A stretch of DNA of 37,311 nucleotides from contig QAXH01003238.1 in assembly GCA_004335635.1 (NCBI GenBank), forward strand, positions 1-37,311, written 5' to 3'. Every line of letters begins with the position of its first letter. Position 1 is the first letter of the stretch. Positions 12,801-23,075 of this stretch are shown here, in pieces. The notes beneath the pieces were generated by a model, which saw only the letters and a list, made by a program, of their open reading frames with translations, did no database searches and was not told the origin of the DNA. The translations under genes and the position numbers were made by a program. This DNA is from Chloromonas sp. AAM2. Lineage: Eukaryota > Chlorophyta > Chlorophyceae > Chlamydomonadales > Chlamydomonadaceae.

Positions 12801-15800
12801 CTGGTCCAGGCAGCTGTGTGACACACCAACCTCGACATTGTTGAATAGCGCCAATGAAGAGAGAGTGGCATAGGTTGAGTCGTCAAGTGAGCGTGGAAGA
12901 ATGACGTCCTTAATGTACTGGATGCGGTATGTCTGGTGAATCTTGGCCAGCAAGGCAGGGTCCCGGATGGGCACAACCTGCAGGGTCATGCATGTGCAAT
13001 TGTATACGTAAGGGCTTGTGAGGAATGCCCAACAGGCTTCAAAACAGGCTAGGCGACCGGCTGTGGATTAAGCATATAATTGTATAGCGGAAGGGCTAGA
13101 AAACAAGTTGCTAACAGCCTCGGCCAAATGATACAAGTAATCGATGTCAGTGGCCGTGAAGCAAGCCGTAACGTTGTTAGCAGATGAACATGACGCAGTG
13201 TAGACACGTCTGCACACCAAAAATTCACCACCAGACATCACGGCCACCGACCTGGATGTCTCGACCAACATGCTCGCAGTGCAGCGCGGGCATGTCAGCA
13301 ACACACACAAGAAGGCTACATACACATCGCAAAGCCAAATCTGGACTGGCGTTGATCCACATACCTCCTACAGATCCAAACTGATCTTCATCAATGTCCC
13401 TTATGCCCTCGAATAACACAGAGGATAACAGAATGGCAGCAGGCGGCGGGGGAAAAAAGTGTATGAAGCATACAGGTGAAACAGGCTCCGCCACGACCCA
13501 CCCACCCCCTTAACGCTGTTCACGGCCAGAAACCGACGGTTCTGGAGCGAATTGTGGCCCTTTCTTGCGATCCCTTGGCTGCTCACAGTACCCCGGAGCT
13601 ATTGCTCTCTACAGCATCTGTCCTGGAAGGTTGAAGGCCTGTTCACGATCTTTTGACGTCCAACCGAACTCAACTTTTGACGTCCAACCAAACCCAACTT
13701 CCTACTCGTGACGAGCACCTTGATATACAATGCACTCCCAAAGCTATAGCTACTAGCATATGCTCAGAAGGAATACACAGTGAGAGACTGTTCGTGGGTT
13801 TGGCAGGCCCTGGCGCAAGCCTGGCAGGCCTATCCAAGGCACCTTTGGCGGTTGGACACCCAAACTAGTTTGCATTCCCCCGTAACACCACCAAATGAAA
13901 GATATATGTGGGCTTGACAATGCCGCAAGTCTCAGACGCAATAGCTGCGTGAGCGAAAAGTTACAGTCAAAAGTAAAACGGCCTTTTTCAGGCCATTTGT
14001 CGACCCACCCACCCCCTCTCTCAGCCTGGTTATCTGGAGCTCATTTTCAGAGTATAAGCTCCTTACAATGCATACAATCGATCCCCATATTCACTTCTTA
14101 AAAGTACTCTGGTCTCACCGAAAGTACTCTGGCCAACTGCCGCCTCCTGAGAATGGAGCAATGGACAGGGTGCATGGCGGGCATGCTGACACAACACATA
14201 ACTCTCAACCTAGGTTCACATCATGACAGCAGAAGTTGACCGGGTCTGAATTCAAATCCCTTACCTCCTTGAACACCACAGAGGATGACAGGAAGCCCCT
14301 GTGCTTCTGCGGTTCCCCCAGCTCCGGGTCCTGCTCCAGGGCACCCACCACATCCATCACGAAATCCTCCTGAAACAGACAAAACACAGCGTGATGCAAT
14401 GATCGTCAACCATATCGATTGAGTGTGTGAGCCTGAACCTTCCTGATACAGGCAACACAGCACGGCACTGCAGAATAACCGTTGGAAGTGACTTGTGATT
14501 TATGTAGAATCTGTGTAGGATCACATGGCATAACAGACAACACAGCACGACATGTCCACTGTTAGCCGTGAAGCGTAAGCCGCATGGTTATATGCCGACA
14601 TGTTGTAGGCAGCACAGACACATCATGTTCTGTGATGGTCTTTCCACAAGACATAAAGTGACCCGTTGTGCATAATGACCATGCGAACTGTTTCCAGACC
14701 AAATAGATGACCTTCCACAGTGTCAGCAACGGTGCATAGTCTTTCCAGGCTTTTGTCGCAAGCACCCCCTGGGCACATGACAATCCGCCACCCGTAGGCA
14801 TGTGCGCTTTAGCAATCTCAAGCAATCATAGCATATTGTACATGGAGCAGAAGCCACAGTATCAGCACAACTGTCACGTCGTGCCTTTAGACCCGAAGTC
14901 CAACCCAGTCTTGACCTGACCTTAAGCAGCTCCTCCAGCAAGCCTGGGTCATTGAGCATGATGGCACCGCGCACAATTCGGAATATAAAGCCAAGGCTGC
15001 TGACGTCTTCCAGGTCCTCGCATTGCTGCAATCAACAAGGCATGCGTACCATGTCATTTGTTGTTTTGTTGTTGCTGAGCTCACAGAGCAGATCAAGATT
15101 CATGTCTTGCTGACAGACCAGGCTGCTGGCTTGGATGGCCGCCCTGCCGCTGCTCCTCCTTCTCTTGCTTGATTTCTTCAATTTAGGGGGGTGATGTAAA
15201 CCCTTTGCCACTGCACTGTTCCCTGGTCAGCCCATGTAATCCATGATCGCATGCCTCCCAATGATGATAGACACCGGAACGCCTATGCTGCCATGTTCAC
15301 GCTGATACGTTGTCCTTCAGCGACTTGATGCTGCTGATTTCTGGCAACTGGCAGCTGTGTCCTCGTGCATTGCTTTGCCGGCAGGCAGGCTGGCATCCAC
15401 TTAGTGCCTAGCTGCAGCTCTCCGCCTCGGTCCCTGCTTGCTTGCTGCAGCTGACCTGCTGCCATCAACCTGCCACCACTGACATGCCATGCATGCATGG
15501 CACTGCCCAGTGCTGCGACCGTAATCCCTTCCACTGTCATGCAGATGGCTCATTCACATGCTCCAACAAATGCATCACTGCCCACAATGTTCTGACTCAG
15601 CCAGCCTGAATCATGCGCACCTTGAAGACATCCAATAGCGTGGTGATCCAGCCTTGCCGCAGCATTGCGCCTGCTAACCGCTCTCTCTGTGAGGGACTGA
15701 CACCGCACACAATCTGCATGCAGTAGAGCATGTGAAGCAGCGGTCAGCCATGCATGTTAGCTGACCCTCAAACACAACCCATGTCCTCCTGACTGTGTTG

Positions 15801-17162
15801 CACTCATAAACTTGTGCTGGGTGGCTGGCCTGCATTTCATTTGAGTCTGAAGCACACCTATTCTCTGACTGCTGTCCGGCCATGCATGGTCCCACTGTCT
15901 GCTGCAACCAGCCAACATGGCAGGCTCTGCCTACAACGCTCACAGCTGGTGCACAATTGAGCACGTGAACATCTTCTGACTGGTCTGCCTGTTCGTGCAA
16001 TGCCTTATTGCTGGCTGGTGGGTGGCGCTGCAGATGCTTATTTTCTGAGGCCTGTCCCTGTGCTGCCTGCCCCTGCTGCTCGCAGCCACTGCACGCCTTT
16101 TTCACCTTGGCTATTTCCTCCAAGTTGCCTATTTCAGGCAGGGGTAGGGCTGCTGCCGCTTCTTCTTCACTGAACACGTATTCGCCTGCATGGGATTCAT
16201 CGAGTGTGGTGGGCACATGCCGTTTGAACCGCATAGCGCATGCATAGCTTGCATAATGCCTGTTTGAGTGCTGGGTTTTATAATCGAGCATGGAGGCTCA
16301 GCGTCGCTCTGCGAAGCATGCAGGCTGACATCAATTCAAAGAGTCCACATGCTGCGGAACCCATCTAGTAGATGAGCATCTAAGAGATAACACGATAAAA
16401 GCAACCGTAATCGCTGAGTTGATAAGCTGTAGCCATGGTGAACTTGCACACGCTGGTGAACATGCGTACCGGATGCTGATGAGCATGCATCCGGCGCATG
16501 CAACTCACCTTTGTTGACTGCCTCCTGAACTTGTTTTATTTGCGCCCTGTGCATGGGAACAAACGTCCAAGATTGAGAAAAGCTGCCGCATGCACGGCCT
16601 GAGGACCTGCCGAGAGGCTGCGAAAGGCAGCTACTTACCAGATGTGTTGGCACCCTCGCGTGTTCTCAAAGCTGACTGCCACCTCTGTTCCCACTTCCTT
16701 GTCCGACCAGCTGATGATGGTGGCATCTGCAAGCACTTACAAGGCAGTCAGCTCTCGACGGCACACCCACAGTGGAAGAAACAGCCAGGTTCACAGCACC
16801 GACGGCCACGGAACTAAAGGAGCCTTCTCACCACCTTGTCGCTGGTAAATGTCGTCCAGGCAAAGCTTGTGCACTAGCAGCGTCTTTCCGTCTGTGTCTT
16901 CAGAGACGACTATGAGCCCCATCGCCTCGGATTGCTGCAACCAGCAACACACCGCAGCTCCCAACGGTTTGAATGTCATATTTGTTATTGATGCCTGTCA
17001 GCCCGGTCGGCGAAGATTGGGAAGGGGTTTAGGTCTTTGGGGCTTTTCACCCACCTCCAAATACGCCACCGATATCTGACCCGTGCCACGATCCATCCAG
17101 TTGCCATCTGTATCCAGCTTGTACAACTTGACGCGGTGTACACCTTGCATGGCCGAGTCCAT
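6832..17162 (-). CDS. Protein phosphatase 4 regulatory subunit 3 (PP4R3/SMEK), 20 exons
   Basis: Targeting subunit of the PP4 Ser/Thr phosphatase, acting in the nucleus and cytosol in DNA-damage and cell-cycle control. Exons: 17162-17055, 16934-16832, 16726-16639, 16546-16509, 16185-16106, 15713-15621, 15025-14921, 14369-14265, 12977-12831, 12568-12458, 12126-12040, 11586-11446, 11069-10958, 10690-10612, 10071-9948, 9514-9434, 8979-8836, 8411-8273, 7798-7611 and 7446-6832. They total 2688 nt, or 895 aa, in one frame. The N-terminus is an EVH1/PH-like domain (HRVKLYKLDTDGNWMDRGTG ... DDIYQRQ ... ISWSD, about residues 8-105). Next comes the SMK-1 domain and armadillo-like helices (GFIFRIVRGAIMLNDPGLLE; KIHQTYRIQYIKDVILP; CVLHHAFKMKYYMLRN; DRYNLLNSATLELVDYI). 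The C-terminus is low-complexity, with SAKRRAGS as a possible nuclear signal and a Gln run. The start is the only Met after an in-frame upstream stop. The exon 2 donor is ambiguous by one codon. Confidence 0.95.
7814..7846. repeat. (TG)n microsatellite
   Basis: A nearly pure TG run in PP4R3 intron 18, close upstream (in transcript direction) of the exon starting at 7798. Confidence 0.9.
8449..8502. repeat. (TACA/TATA)n microsatellite
   Basis: Alternating TACATATA-type purine/pyrimidine tract in the PP4R3 intron between the exons at 8836-8979 and 8273-8411. Confidence 0.85.
9100..9142. repeat. (AAC)n microsatellite
   Basis: AAC trinucleotide run in the PP4R3 intron between the exons at 9434-9514 and 8836-8979. 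Hydrophobic open frames across it are artefacts of the repeat. Confidence 0.9.
13381..13437 (-). pseudogene. Decayed copy of the 3' end of PP4R3 exon 8
   Basis: Read on the minus strand, this stretch contains ATCCTCTGTG, TTC and TAAGGGA in the order and spacing of the end of exon 8 plus its donor (14297-14258). About 34 of 47 aligned bases match. In translation AILLSSVLFEGIRD parallels FLSSSVVFKEVRD. It lies in the intron between exons 8 and 9, is not needed by the gene model and breaks family alignment if included. It is read as an exon-duplication relic. Confidence 0.5.
14366..14550 (-). repeat. Triplicated splice-acceptor tract upstream of PP4R3 exon 8
   Basis: The functional acceptor region (14366-14394; GCTGTGTTTTGTCTGTTTCAG in pieces on the minus strand) is echoed at 14438-14464 (GCTGTGTTGCCTGTATCAGG) and 14531-14550 (GCTGTGTTGTCTGTTA). 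The copies are about 70-90 bases apart. They look like local tandem duplications of an acceptor. Confidence 0.55.
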
Positions 17163-17502
17163 AACGAGATCTGCTAGCCTGCCCGATTGGGCATTCTCTT
17201 CTAACTCCGTAGCTCAATGTGCGGGGTGGTTTGTTGTGGCCATTGTTTTGTTCTGCACTTTCGTGCGGTCTAGTTCCAACCCAGCACGAAAATTCCCCGT
17301 GTCCCGTTGACCAGGCATGTGACTCATGTAAGCCTACCCTTTTAGGTGACCTGCAAACGTCAAACCTGCGTATGATACGAGAGATAGGTCTGCAAATGCC
17401 ACTGCAATACAACGGACGAGCCTTGCGTCCTTGGCAAGACCTCTAGACCTCTGATCACCCTGGAATTCAGATCTTCTTTACTGACACTTGAATTTGTATA
17501 GG
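17163..17502. promoter_or_regulatory. Divergent promoter region, PP4R3 / RNase H2A
   Basis: Only 340 bp separate the PP4R3 start codon (minus strand) and the RNase H2A start codon (plus strand), so both 5' UTRs and promoters must lie here or overlap the genes. No TATA box or known element could be recognised with confidence. Confidence 0.6.
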
Positions 17503-20500
17503 ATGCAACAACAGCCGGACCTTGGAGCTGAGCAGCTCTCATGTCCCACATCTACACGCATTTTTGAGCAACTGCATGGATTAGGAGATTGGGCTCAACA
17601 ACCATGCCGGCTAGGTATAGGTAAGTCACTGCATGCAACCATATTCCAAGGCAAACCAGGCCGCCCACATGCTGTAAGCCAGCCAGGAGTACAGACTTAC
17701 ATTCCAACGATCGGCCAAACCTTCAAAAAAATGAAACTGCAAGCTGGGGGAGCCATGCATGGACTTGCAGCTTTGATATTTGGACATTCAAGCAGCGGGC
17801 TGCAATCAAGTTGAGCTTGATTCATCTCCATGCTACTTTGGCTGTTACATTCGCTGATTTGGCGCGTCCTTGTGAAGCGTTGAGATGAGAGGGAGCACCG
17901 CCACTGCAGCGTGTGCCTCATAAGAAGTCCCTCCCTCAACACTCTGTTCGGTATTGCTTTAGCTGGCACATGAGCCCATCTGTGTTGCAACACATGGACG
18001 GTAGTGTGCTGGTTGAAAACCTCGTGCTCGTTTGCAGATGAAGCAGGCAGAGGGCCAGTCTTAGGGCCCATGGTGTACGCTGCAGCGTATGCGCCCATCG
18101 CTGAGGATTTGACTAAAAAGTGCGTTTTCGTCCATCGACATGACGATGTTCTGCTCAGTTAGAGACTTATACAGGCATTAAGGTGGTATATAGCCCAGCA
18201 ACTAGGCAGTGCACGAGACCCACATAGCCCTTGCGCATGGCCAGTGGCATGCCTCTACATTGTTTGCTTGCATATCACAAGAGGGGAGGGATTCCAACCC
18301 GTCCAACCTACAAGTGAAGGGGATTACGACACACCGCGATAGTTATGGTGGTGGTCACCCCTTGAGGTACTATCCTGACCGCAGACCTCGTTAGACCCAA
18401 AATGGGCCTGAAAATATTCATATTGAAATCAAATGTCATGCCTCAAGTCAAACGCCAGGGTCAAACGTCAGGGTCAAAGTCAAAACCAGATTCTGCCAAA
18501 ATTCATTCATCAACTGCCAGTTGCCCATCGGAGCTTGGAAAAGCCTCCGGGTTGCATCCGGGCGTTATATAGCCACGGATTTGACAGGTCAGAGGCATTA
18601 CTCTCGCTCTGACGTCATGAGAGCTCACACGCGGGATGACCTGTCTTTACAAGTTTGGGCCGCGAAGTGATTTCATAACCGACCGTGATCTGATAGAACC
18701 CCATGCAGCACTGGGGGTTCTATCAGCATCGTAAACCTGCAAGCACTGGAAAGTGCACCATGCATCAATACACAGCAGCCATGCATTGACAAACAATCAG
18801 TCTCAGTCAACCACGTCGTCGGTGGGAGCTTGAAGGCCTTTGCTGGCATGCCATTGTATAGCTTGCTCTAAGCTGCTGCAGCACGTCTTGGTTGAACCCT
18901 TTGAATTGACTGGCCTCGCTTGGCATGCAGCTCGCATGAAGCAGGTGCAGCATGTCCTGACTGAACCCCATGCCCATGTCGTGACTACTGCAGGTCCTAT
19001 GCAGACAGCAAGACGTTGACCGCTGAGGCTCGCGACTCACTCTTTGCACAAATCCATGGCGATTCCCTCATGGGGTACTGCTCAGAGATCATGTCAGTGA
19101 GTGGCCCACCAGTCAGCGACCCACGGGCAATGTGCATGTACACACACACACACACACGTACACACACACACATGTACACACACACAGGCACATGCACTTA
19201 CAGCGCCTCATGCTGTCTCGATGCTAAGCGTGATGCTTGTGGCAGCAAGGTGGCAAGAGTATACCCTCTTTGGCATGTCCATTGGCGGGACTGCATGATG
19301 TCATCGGCTAGGCTGAAGCACGTTCATCTGTGCGGTATACTCAAACAGCAGCGATTGCATCTGATCATCCAGCCTGTTCCTGCTACCACCATATGTCCGG
19401 TGGAATCTCAAAGGACACTGGGTTCTCACTCTTGGATCGTAAGAGATACTGGTTTGTCGATTTGCAGGCTTCATTCACTCTCAAGTCCTTGCGCATGCTT
19501 TATTCATATGCAACAACATGCTTGGGCATAAGCGCTGCAGTATAAGAGCCTTACGCCGGCAGCAATCTTTGAATCTCACTGCCACCGTCTGTACCTGCCT
19601 TGCACTTGGTGCGATCTGCTGTTGATCTGTCCACGCGCAGGCTTCGTTCATTTCCAGTAACATGCTGGGCAAGTCGCGCACCAGTCTCAACGTGCTGGCC
19701 ATGGACTCAACCTTCAAGATCATACGCAGATGCCTGGACCAAGGGGTCAACATCACCGAGGTATGATAGGTTGAGGGTGATCCGTTAGTCTTACAGCTAT
19801 GCAAATGGGAATTAGTTGTCAGAATACATAATCTAATGTGCTACAGCGCCAACACACTCAGCCAAGACTGCCTAATCCCAAGGAGCAGAGCTAGGTGCAC
19901 TGAACCCACAGCCATGTGGCTCATTGCAGTGCTATGCTGTGCGCACCTGGTTCCTGAGGGCTGAGTGTGGGGTGCATGCCTACTCACTTGTACACTTGCA
20001 GGTGCCTGCCATGCACACTGTGGTAGTCAATACTGGCGTCATCTGTTGTTTTCACTTGCCGGACAATACATATGAAATCACTCACACACTCACTCACTCA
20101 CACACTCACTCATTCACTCACACACACAGGTCTTCGTTGACACCGTGGGGGACGCCGGGCGGTACTCGGACCGCCTGTCCCGCGAGCTCCCCTCCCTCAC
20201 ATTCACAGTGTGCCCCAAGGTCGGTGGCCCCAGCGCCTCGCCATCCCGCAGCGCAAACCAGCCATGCCTTTCCATCCTCCTGCAAAGCCAGCCGGCATGC
20301 GCTGGTTTGACAACAAGTATGAGATCTGACTGCAAGCTAGAAATCTGTGGCCATTCAAAGTGGCCTGGCTGTCTTCACACGATTGCTTTGTACCGCTCGC
20401 CCAAGCACCCATGACTTGACTTGCATAGGCAATCGGCCATGTGATGGCAGCACAGCGGTCATCTTGTGAATCATGTGCATGCATATGTAAAAATGGAGGC

Positions 20501-21922
20501 CGCATGCGTCTTAAATCGGTTTGTAATGGATTGCCGTGCAGGCTGACGCGCTGTACCCTATTGTGAGCGCTGCCTCCATCGTGGCCAAGGTGGTGCGCGA
20601 TGCAGCGCTGACTGTGGCGGCCAAGGTGGGAGGGTGCTGCGGTGATGCACCATGGGTGGTGTTGCTGTACACGGCAGACCGCTCAAGGCTGTGTGTACAC
20701 CAACTTCAGCTCATCACAAACAGCTCACAAAGCAGTGCAGCCTCTTTGCAACCAAGCCATTCTTAACGCTGTTGACATTTGAGGTGATAACGACGGCGTT
20801 GTGAACGCCAAAGGCTTTCCAAACAACCCTCGTCTTGTCAAACACTGGCATGTCTGTAACCCAAACCTCAAGCCTAATCCTGACTCTAGGGTATGTGTTG
20901 CTTGTTCTCCTGCACAGGAGTGTGGTGTGGAGGCGGGTGTGTCCCTGGGGTCCGGCTACCCCGGGGACCCAGACACCAAGGCCTGGCTCAAGGCACAGCT
21001 GCACCCAGTGTGGGGCTACAGGCAGGCGGGCCTGGTTCGGTTCTCATGGGAGACGGTGGCCAGGTGAGGCACGTGTCAGGCCTGCCAAACGTACAGTGAT
21101 AAGCCGCGTGGGCGTGTGTGATACGCCACATGCAACAGCGGTGGCGTGTGTAAGGGTAAACATGACCGTGAGCAGAAGCGCATTCTTTTTGCATCAGGAT
21201 AACACGTCCTGCTTAATGCAAAACGATATTGAGCAGGAATCAGATGTTTCAATTCACACTAGCAGGCACGTGCAGCTTGCATGTTTCCATGTTCAACCAC
21301 ATGCATCAACATCTTTGCCCTTTGACCCTGACATGCTTTGTGCACAGGTTGATAGCGGACGGTGGCTGTGTAGGTCTGAGCTGGGAGGCGGACGAGGAGG
21401 GCGGGGAGGAGGGCGGCGCCAAGCAGCAGCGCATCACGTTCAGTGTCAAGCGCCAGGCAAGTGGGACGATTGAAGGGACGCCGTGCTCGGGGCGATGAGT
21501 TGCCATTGTGCGGCCTGCAAAACTAGTAATGCTGCTCTTGCATAGTTTCGTTCCAATGAAGGGCAAAAGAAGGGCCACAGTGCTGTAAGGCGATGAGTGG
21601 AAAGCCTAGCTGTGCAGCCTGCAAGACGAGGGATGCTGTCTGCATGCGCTCTGCTCTCAGAGAACGGCGCGCAATCCTTAGGCACCTTGGCATTGTTACA
21701 CCTGGTGGCAACCCTTCATTGCTTGGGTTTGGTAGGTTTGCCTTTGATAGCTGCCCCTTTGGTTGACTGCCGAAGTTGATGTACAACTGTTGTATTGGAC
21801 AGGTGATGTAATGTGTGCACTGGTGTTGTTTGGCGCAGGCTGATGTGATTGAGAGCAACGCTGTGGGGCGGCAGGCTTTCTTCAGGGTCCGCAGATTGCA
21901 ACGAGTGATCGGCGGATTCTGA
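17503..21922 (+). CDS. RNASEH2A: Ribonuclease H2 catalytic subunit A (RNase HII), 9 exons
   Basis: Nuclear enzyme that nicks DNA 5' of embedded ribonucleotides and degrades RNA:DNA hybrids, normally in a trimer with subunits B and C. Exons: 17503-17620, 18038-18119, 18994-19096, 19641-19760, 20130-20219, 20542-20625, 20918-21063, 21348-21456 and 21839-21922. They total 936 nt, 311 aa, close to the family norm. Catalytic motifs: [17 protein letters not shown] with D40 and E41, ADSKTL, FVDTVG (D145) and [12 protein letters not shown] (D191). The substrate-positioning Tyr sits in [14 protein letters not shown] and is followed by VRFSWET. The first ATG (17503) is used; the open frame extends further upstream only with non-ATG codons. 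The last intron has a GC donor (CGCCAG|GCAAGT). Reading through it would stop at 21498 and lose the canonical C-terminus [14 protein letters not shown]. Intron 2 hosts a mobile-element copy. Confidence 0.95.
18274..18653 (+). mobile_element. Dispersed repeat, copy B (longest), in RNase H2A intron 2
   Basis: The longest of three copies, about 380 bp. It begins ATCACAAGAGGGGAGGG, continues CCAACCTACAAGTGAAGGGG, GGTGGTGGTCACC and GAGGTACTATCCTGACC, and ends near CACGCGGGATGACCTGTCT. It contains a stretch missing from copy A (about 18437-18627). It has no coding capacity. It lies entirely in an intron, in the same orientation as the gene. Confidence 0.75.
18691..18725. repeat. Perfect 12-bp inverted repeat (hairpin)
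   Basis: TGATAGAACCCC (18691-18702) and GGGGTTCTATCA (18714-18725) are perfect reverse complements around an 11-base loop, just after dispersed-repeat copy B in RNase H2A intron 2. It may be the terminus of that element or a separate small insertion. Confidence 0.8.
19140..19187. repeat. (AC)n microsatellite
   Basis: Interrupted AC run in RNase H2A intron 3, shortly after the exon ending at 19096. Confidence 0.9.
19464..19528 (+). pseudogene. Decayed copies of RNase H2A exon 4 acceptor and start
   Basis: Two partial echoes of the exon 4 start (19635-19671). GCAGGCTTCATTCAC at 464-478 of this kilobase matches GCAGGCTTCGTTCAT at 13 of 15 bases. 19491-19528 matches GCGCAGGCTTCGTTCATT...AACATGCTGGGCA at about 30 of 37 bases, with an extra base. 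Both lie in intron 3, within 180 bases upstream of the real exon. They break the frame and are read as duplication relics. Confidence 0.6.
20079..20128. repeat. (CACT/CA)n repeat abutting a splice acceptor
   Basis: A CACTCACT/CACA tract runs directly into the CAG acceptor of RNase H2A exon 5 (20130). It appears to serve as the pyrimidine-containing acceptor tract. Confidence 0.85.
21490..21645. repeat. Diverged tandem duplication in the GC-AG intron
   Basis: GGCGATGAGT...GCGGCCTGCAAAACTAGTAATGCTGCTCTTGCA (from about 21491) recurs as GGCGATGAGT...GCAGCCTGCAAGACGAGGGATGCTGTCTGCA (from about 21589). The period is near 98 bases. It lies in RNase H2A intron 8. Confidence 0.6.
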
Positions 21923-22195
21923 TGTGTGGTCCATGCACGTTTGGTGGGCTCAGACCTACGCGCCCAGTTGGCACTAGCAACGGCTGATGGAACACACGAC
22001 GCTGGTTTTAAACCTTCTGATATATTGACATTTGCTCGGCGCCACAGCGCATACACTCATTTATTTATGTTGCCACCAGAACACCTGCTACTCCAGTAGG
22101 ACGCCTGATGACTTGTGTGCAGCTGTAGGATGCCATTCATGCTGGGCATACATTGCATGTGGCTGCTGCTGCCACACCTTGTCAACTTGTTGATG

Positions 22196-22200
22196 TGTAA
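22196..22200 (+). terminator. TGTAA polyadenylation signal of RNase H2A
   Basis: TGTAA lies 274 bases after the RNase H2A stop codon. TGTAA is the established chlorophyte nuclear polyadenylation signal, so it fits the expected 3' end. A transposon-like element starts immediately after it. Confidence 0.5.
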
Positions 22201-22204
22201 GGCG

Positions 22205-22845
22205 CGCAGGTCATTAGCAGTTAGCAGTTAATGCTATCAACTAGCACTGCTAATAGCAGCAAAATTTTGGCCAAAAAACCGAAATCTTGCTAATTAACAG
22301 AAACCGTTGCTAATCGCGTGCTAATAGCACGCGCGAGACCGCGCTACACGTGAGCCGCCACTGCAGAAGTGCATGGGCACTCTCTATACACCTTCTGATC
22401 TGTTCACACATCTGTGCAAACAAACACAGAAGTGGACTCAGCTGCTGCAGCCAGTACTTGGGCAGACCTTGCGTGTAGAGCTTTCATGCAAGCGTTGTGG
22501 TACTGTGGTTATGGCTCGCAGCTGTGTGTGCTGCTTAGTACAGGGCATGACAACATTTGTGCAGCAATGCACCCCATCAGTAACATTGTGGCGCTGTATG
22601 AGTGTATGGCGGTACGACTGCGTGCGGCCTGGCTGCCCTTCCAAGCTCTAAGGGAAGAGCATGAGCGTTCGTACTTGAACAATGGTGTTCCCATTGTAAA
22701 ACAAAACCTGGGGATTCCGAATCCGCTTTCAGATTTGGATATGGACATGTCCCTGTATAGTTTCTGGCCGTTGCTAGAACGGTCTTAGCAGTTAGCATTA
22801 GCATTAACACGCTATTAACGCTTTAACTGCTAATAACCTATGGAT
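22205..22845. mobile_element. Terminal-inverted-repeat element with internal ORF
   Basis: The left end AGGTCATTAGCAGTTAG and the right end (reverse complement AGGTTATTAGCAGTTAA) form terminal inverted repeats. TTAGCAGTTAGCA and TAGCATTAGCATTAA motifs cluster inside both ends, as subterminal repeats do in hAT-type DNA transposons. A perfect stem CGCGTGCT/AGCACGCG lies at 22315-22333. Between the ends an open frame (22414-22788, plus strand, 124 codons) reads through. I recognise no domain in it. No target-site duplication is visible. A non-autonomous DNA transposon, possibly carrying captured sequence, is the best reading. Confidence 0.6.
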
Positions 22846-22904
22846 GTTTCAGATTTCAAATTACATATCTGCTTTGGATCTATGAGATGACGTTCATGCT
22901 TGGC

Positions 22905-23075
22905 AAAACAAAAGGATGTTTGCCAGTTCTGGGACAGTTTTCGAGAACTGCACTGGAACCAGTGTACACTAAGCCAAAGCTCCATGATCTGATCATTGCT
23001 GTAGATGGTACCGCAGCACTGGTACCAGTGCGGTTCTTGGAAACTGTCCCAGAACTGCCAAACGTCTTTTTTTAC
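22905..23075. mobile_element. Foldback/MITE-like element, copy 2 (best preserved)
   Basis: Two 47-base arms, 22918-22964 and 23017-23063, are inverted repeats matching at 42 of 47 positions. They begin GTTTGCCAGTTCTGGGACAG and end at CACTGGAACCAGTG / CACTGGTACCAGTG, which are themselves palindromic. The similarity continues outward into A-rich flanks. The 52-base centre has no ORF. It shares termini with copy 1 at 4826-5019. Confidence 0.8.

Noticed and set aside
21457..21498. Alternative RNase H2A end by read-through of exon 8
   Set aside because: It is kept only as a possible isoform, because the spliced exon at 21839-21922 restores the family C-terminus in frame.
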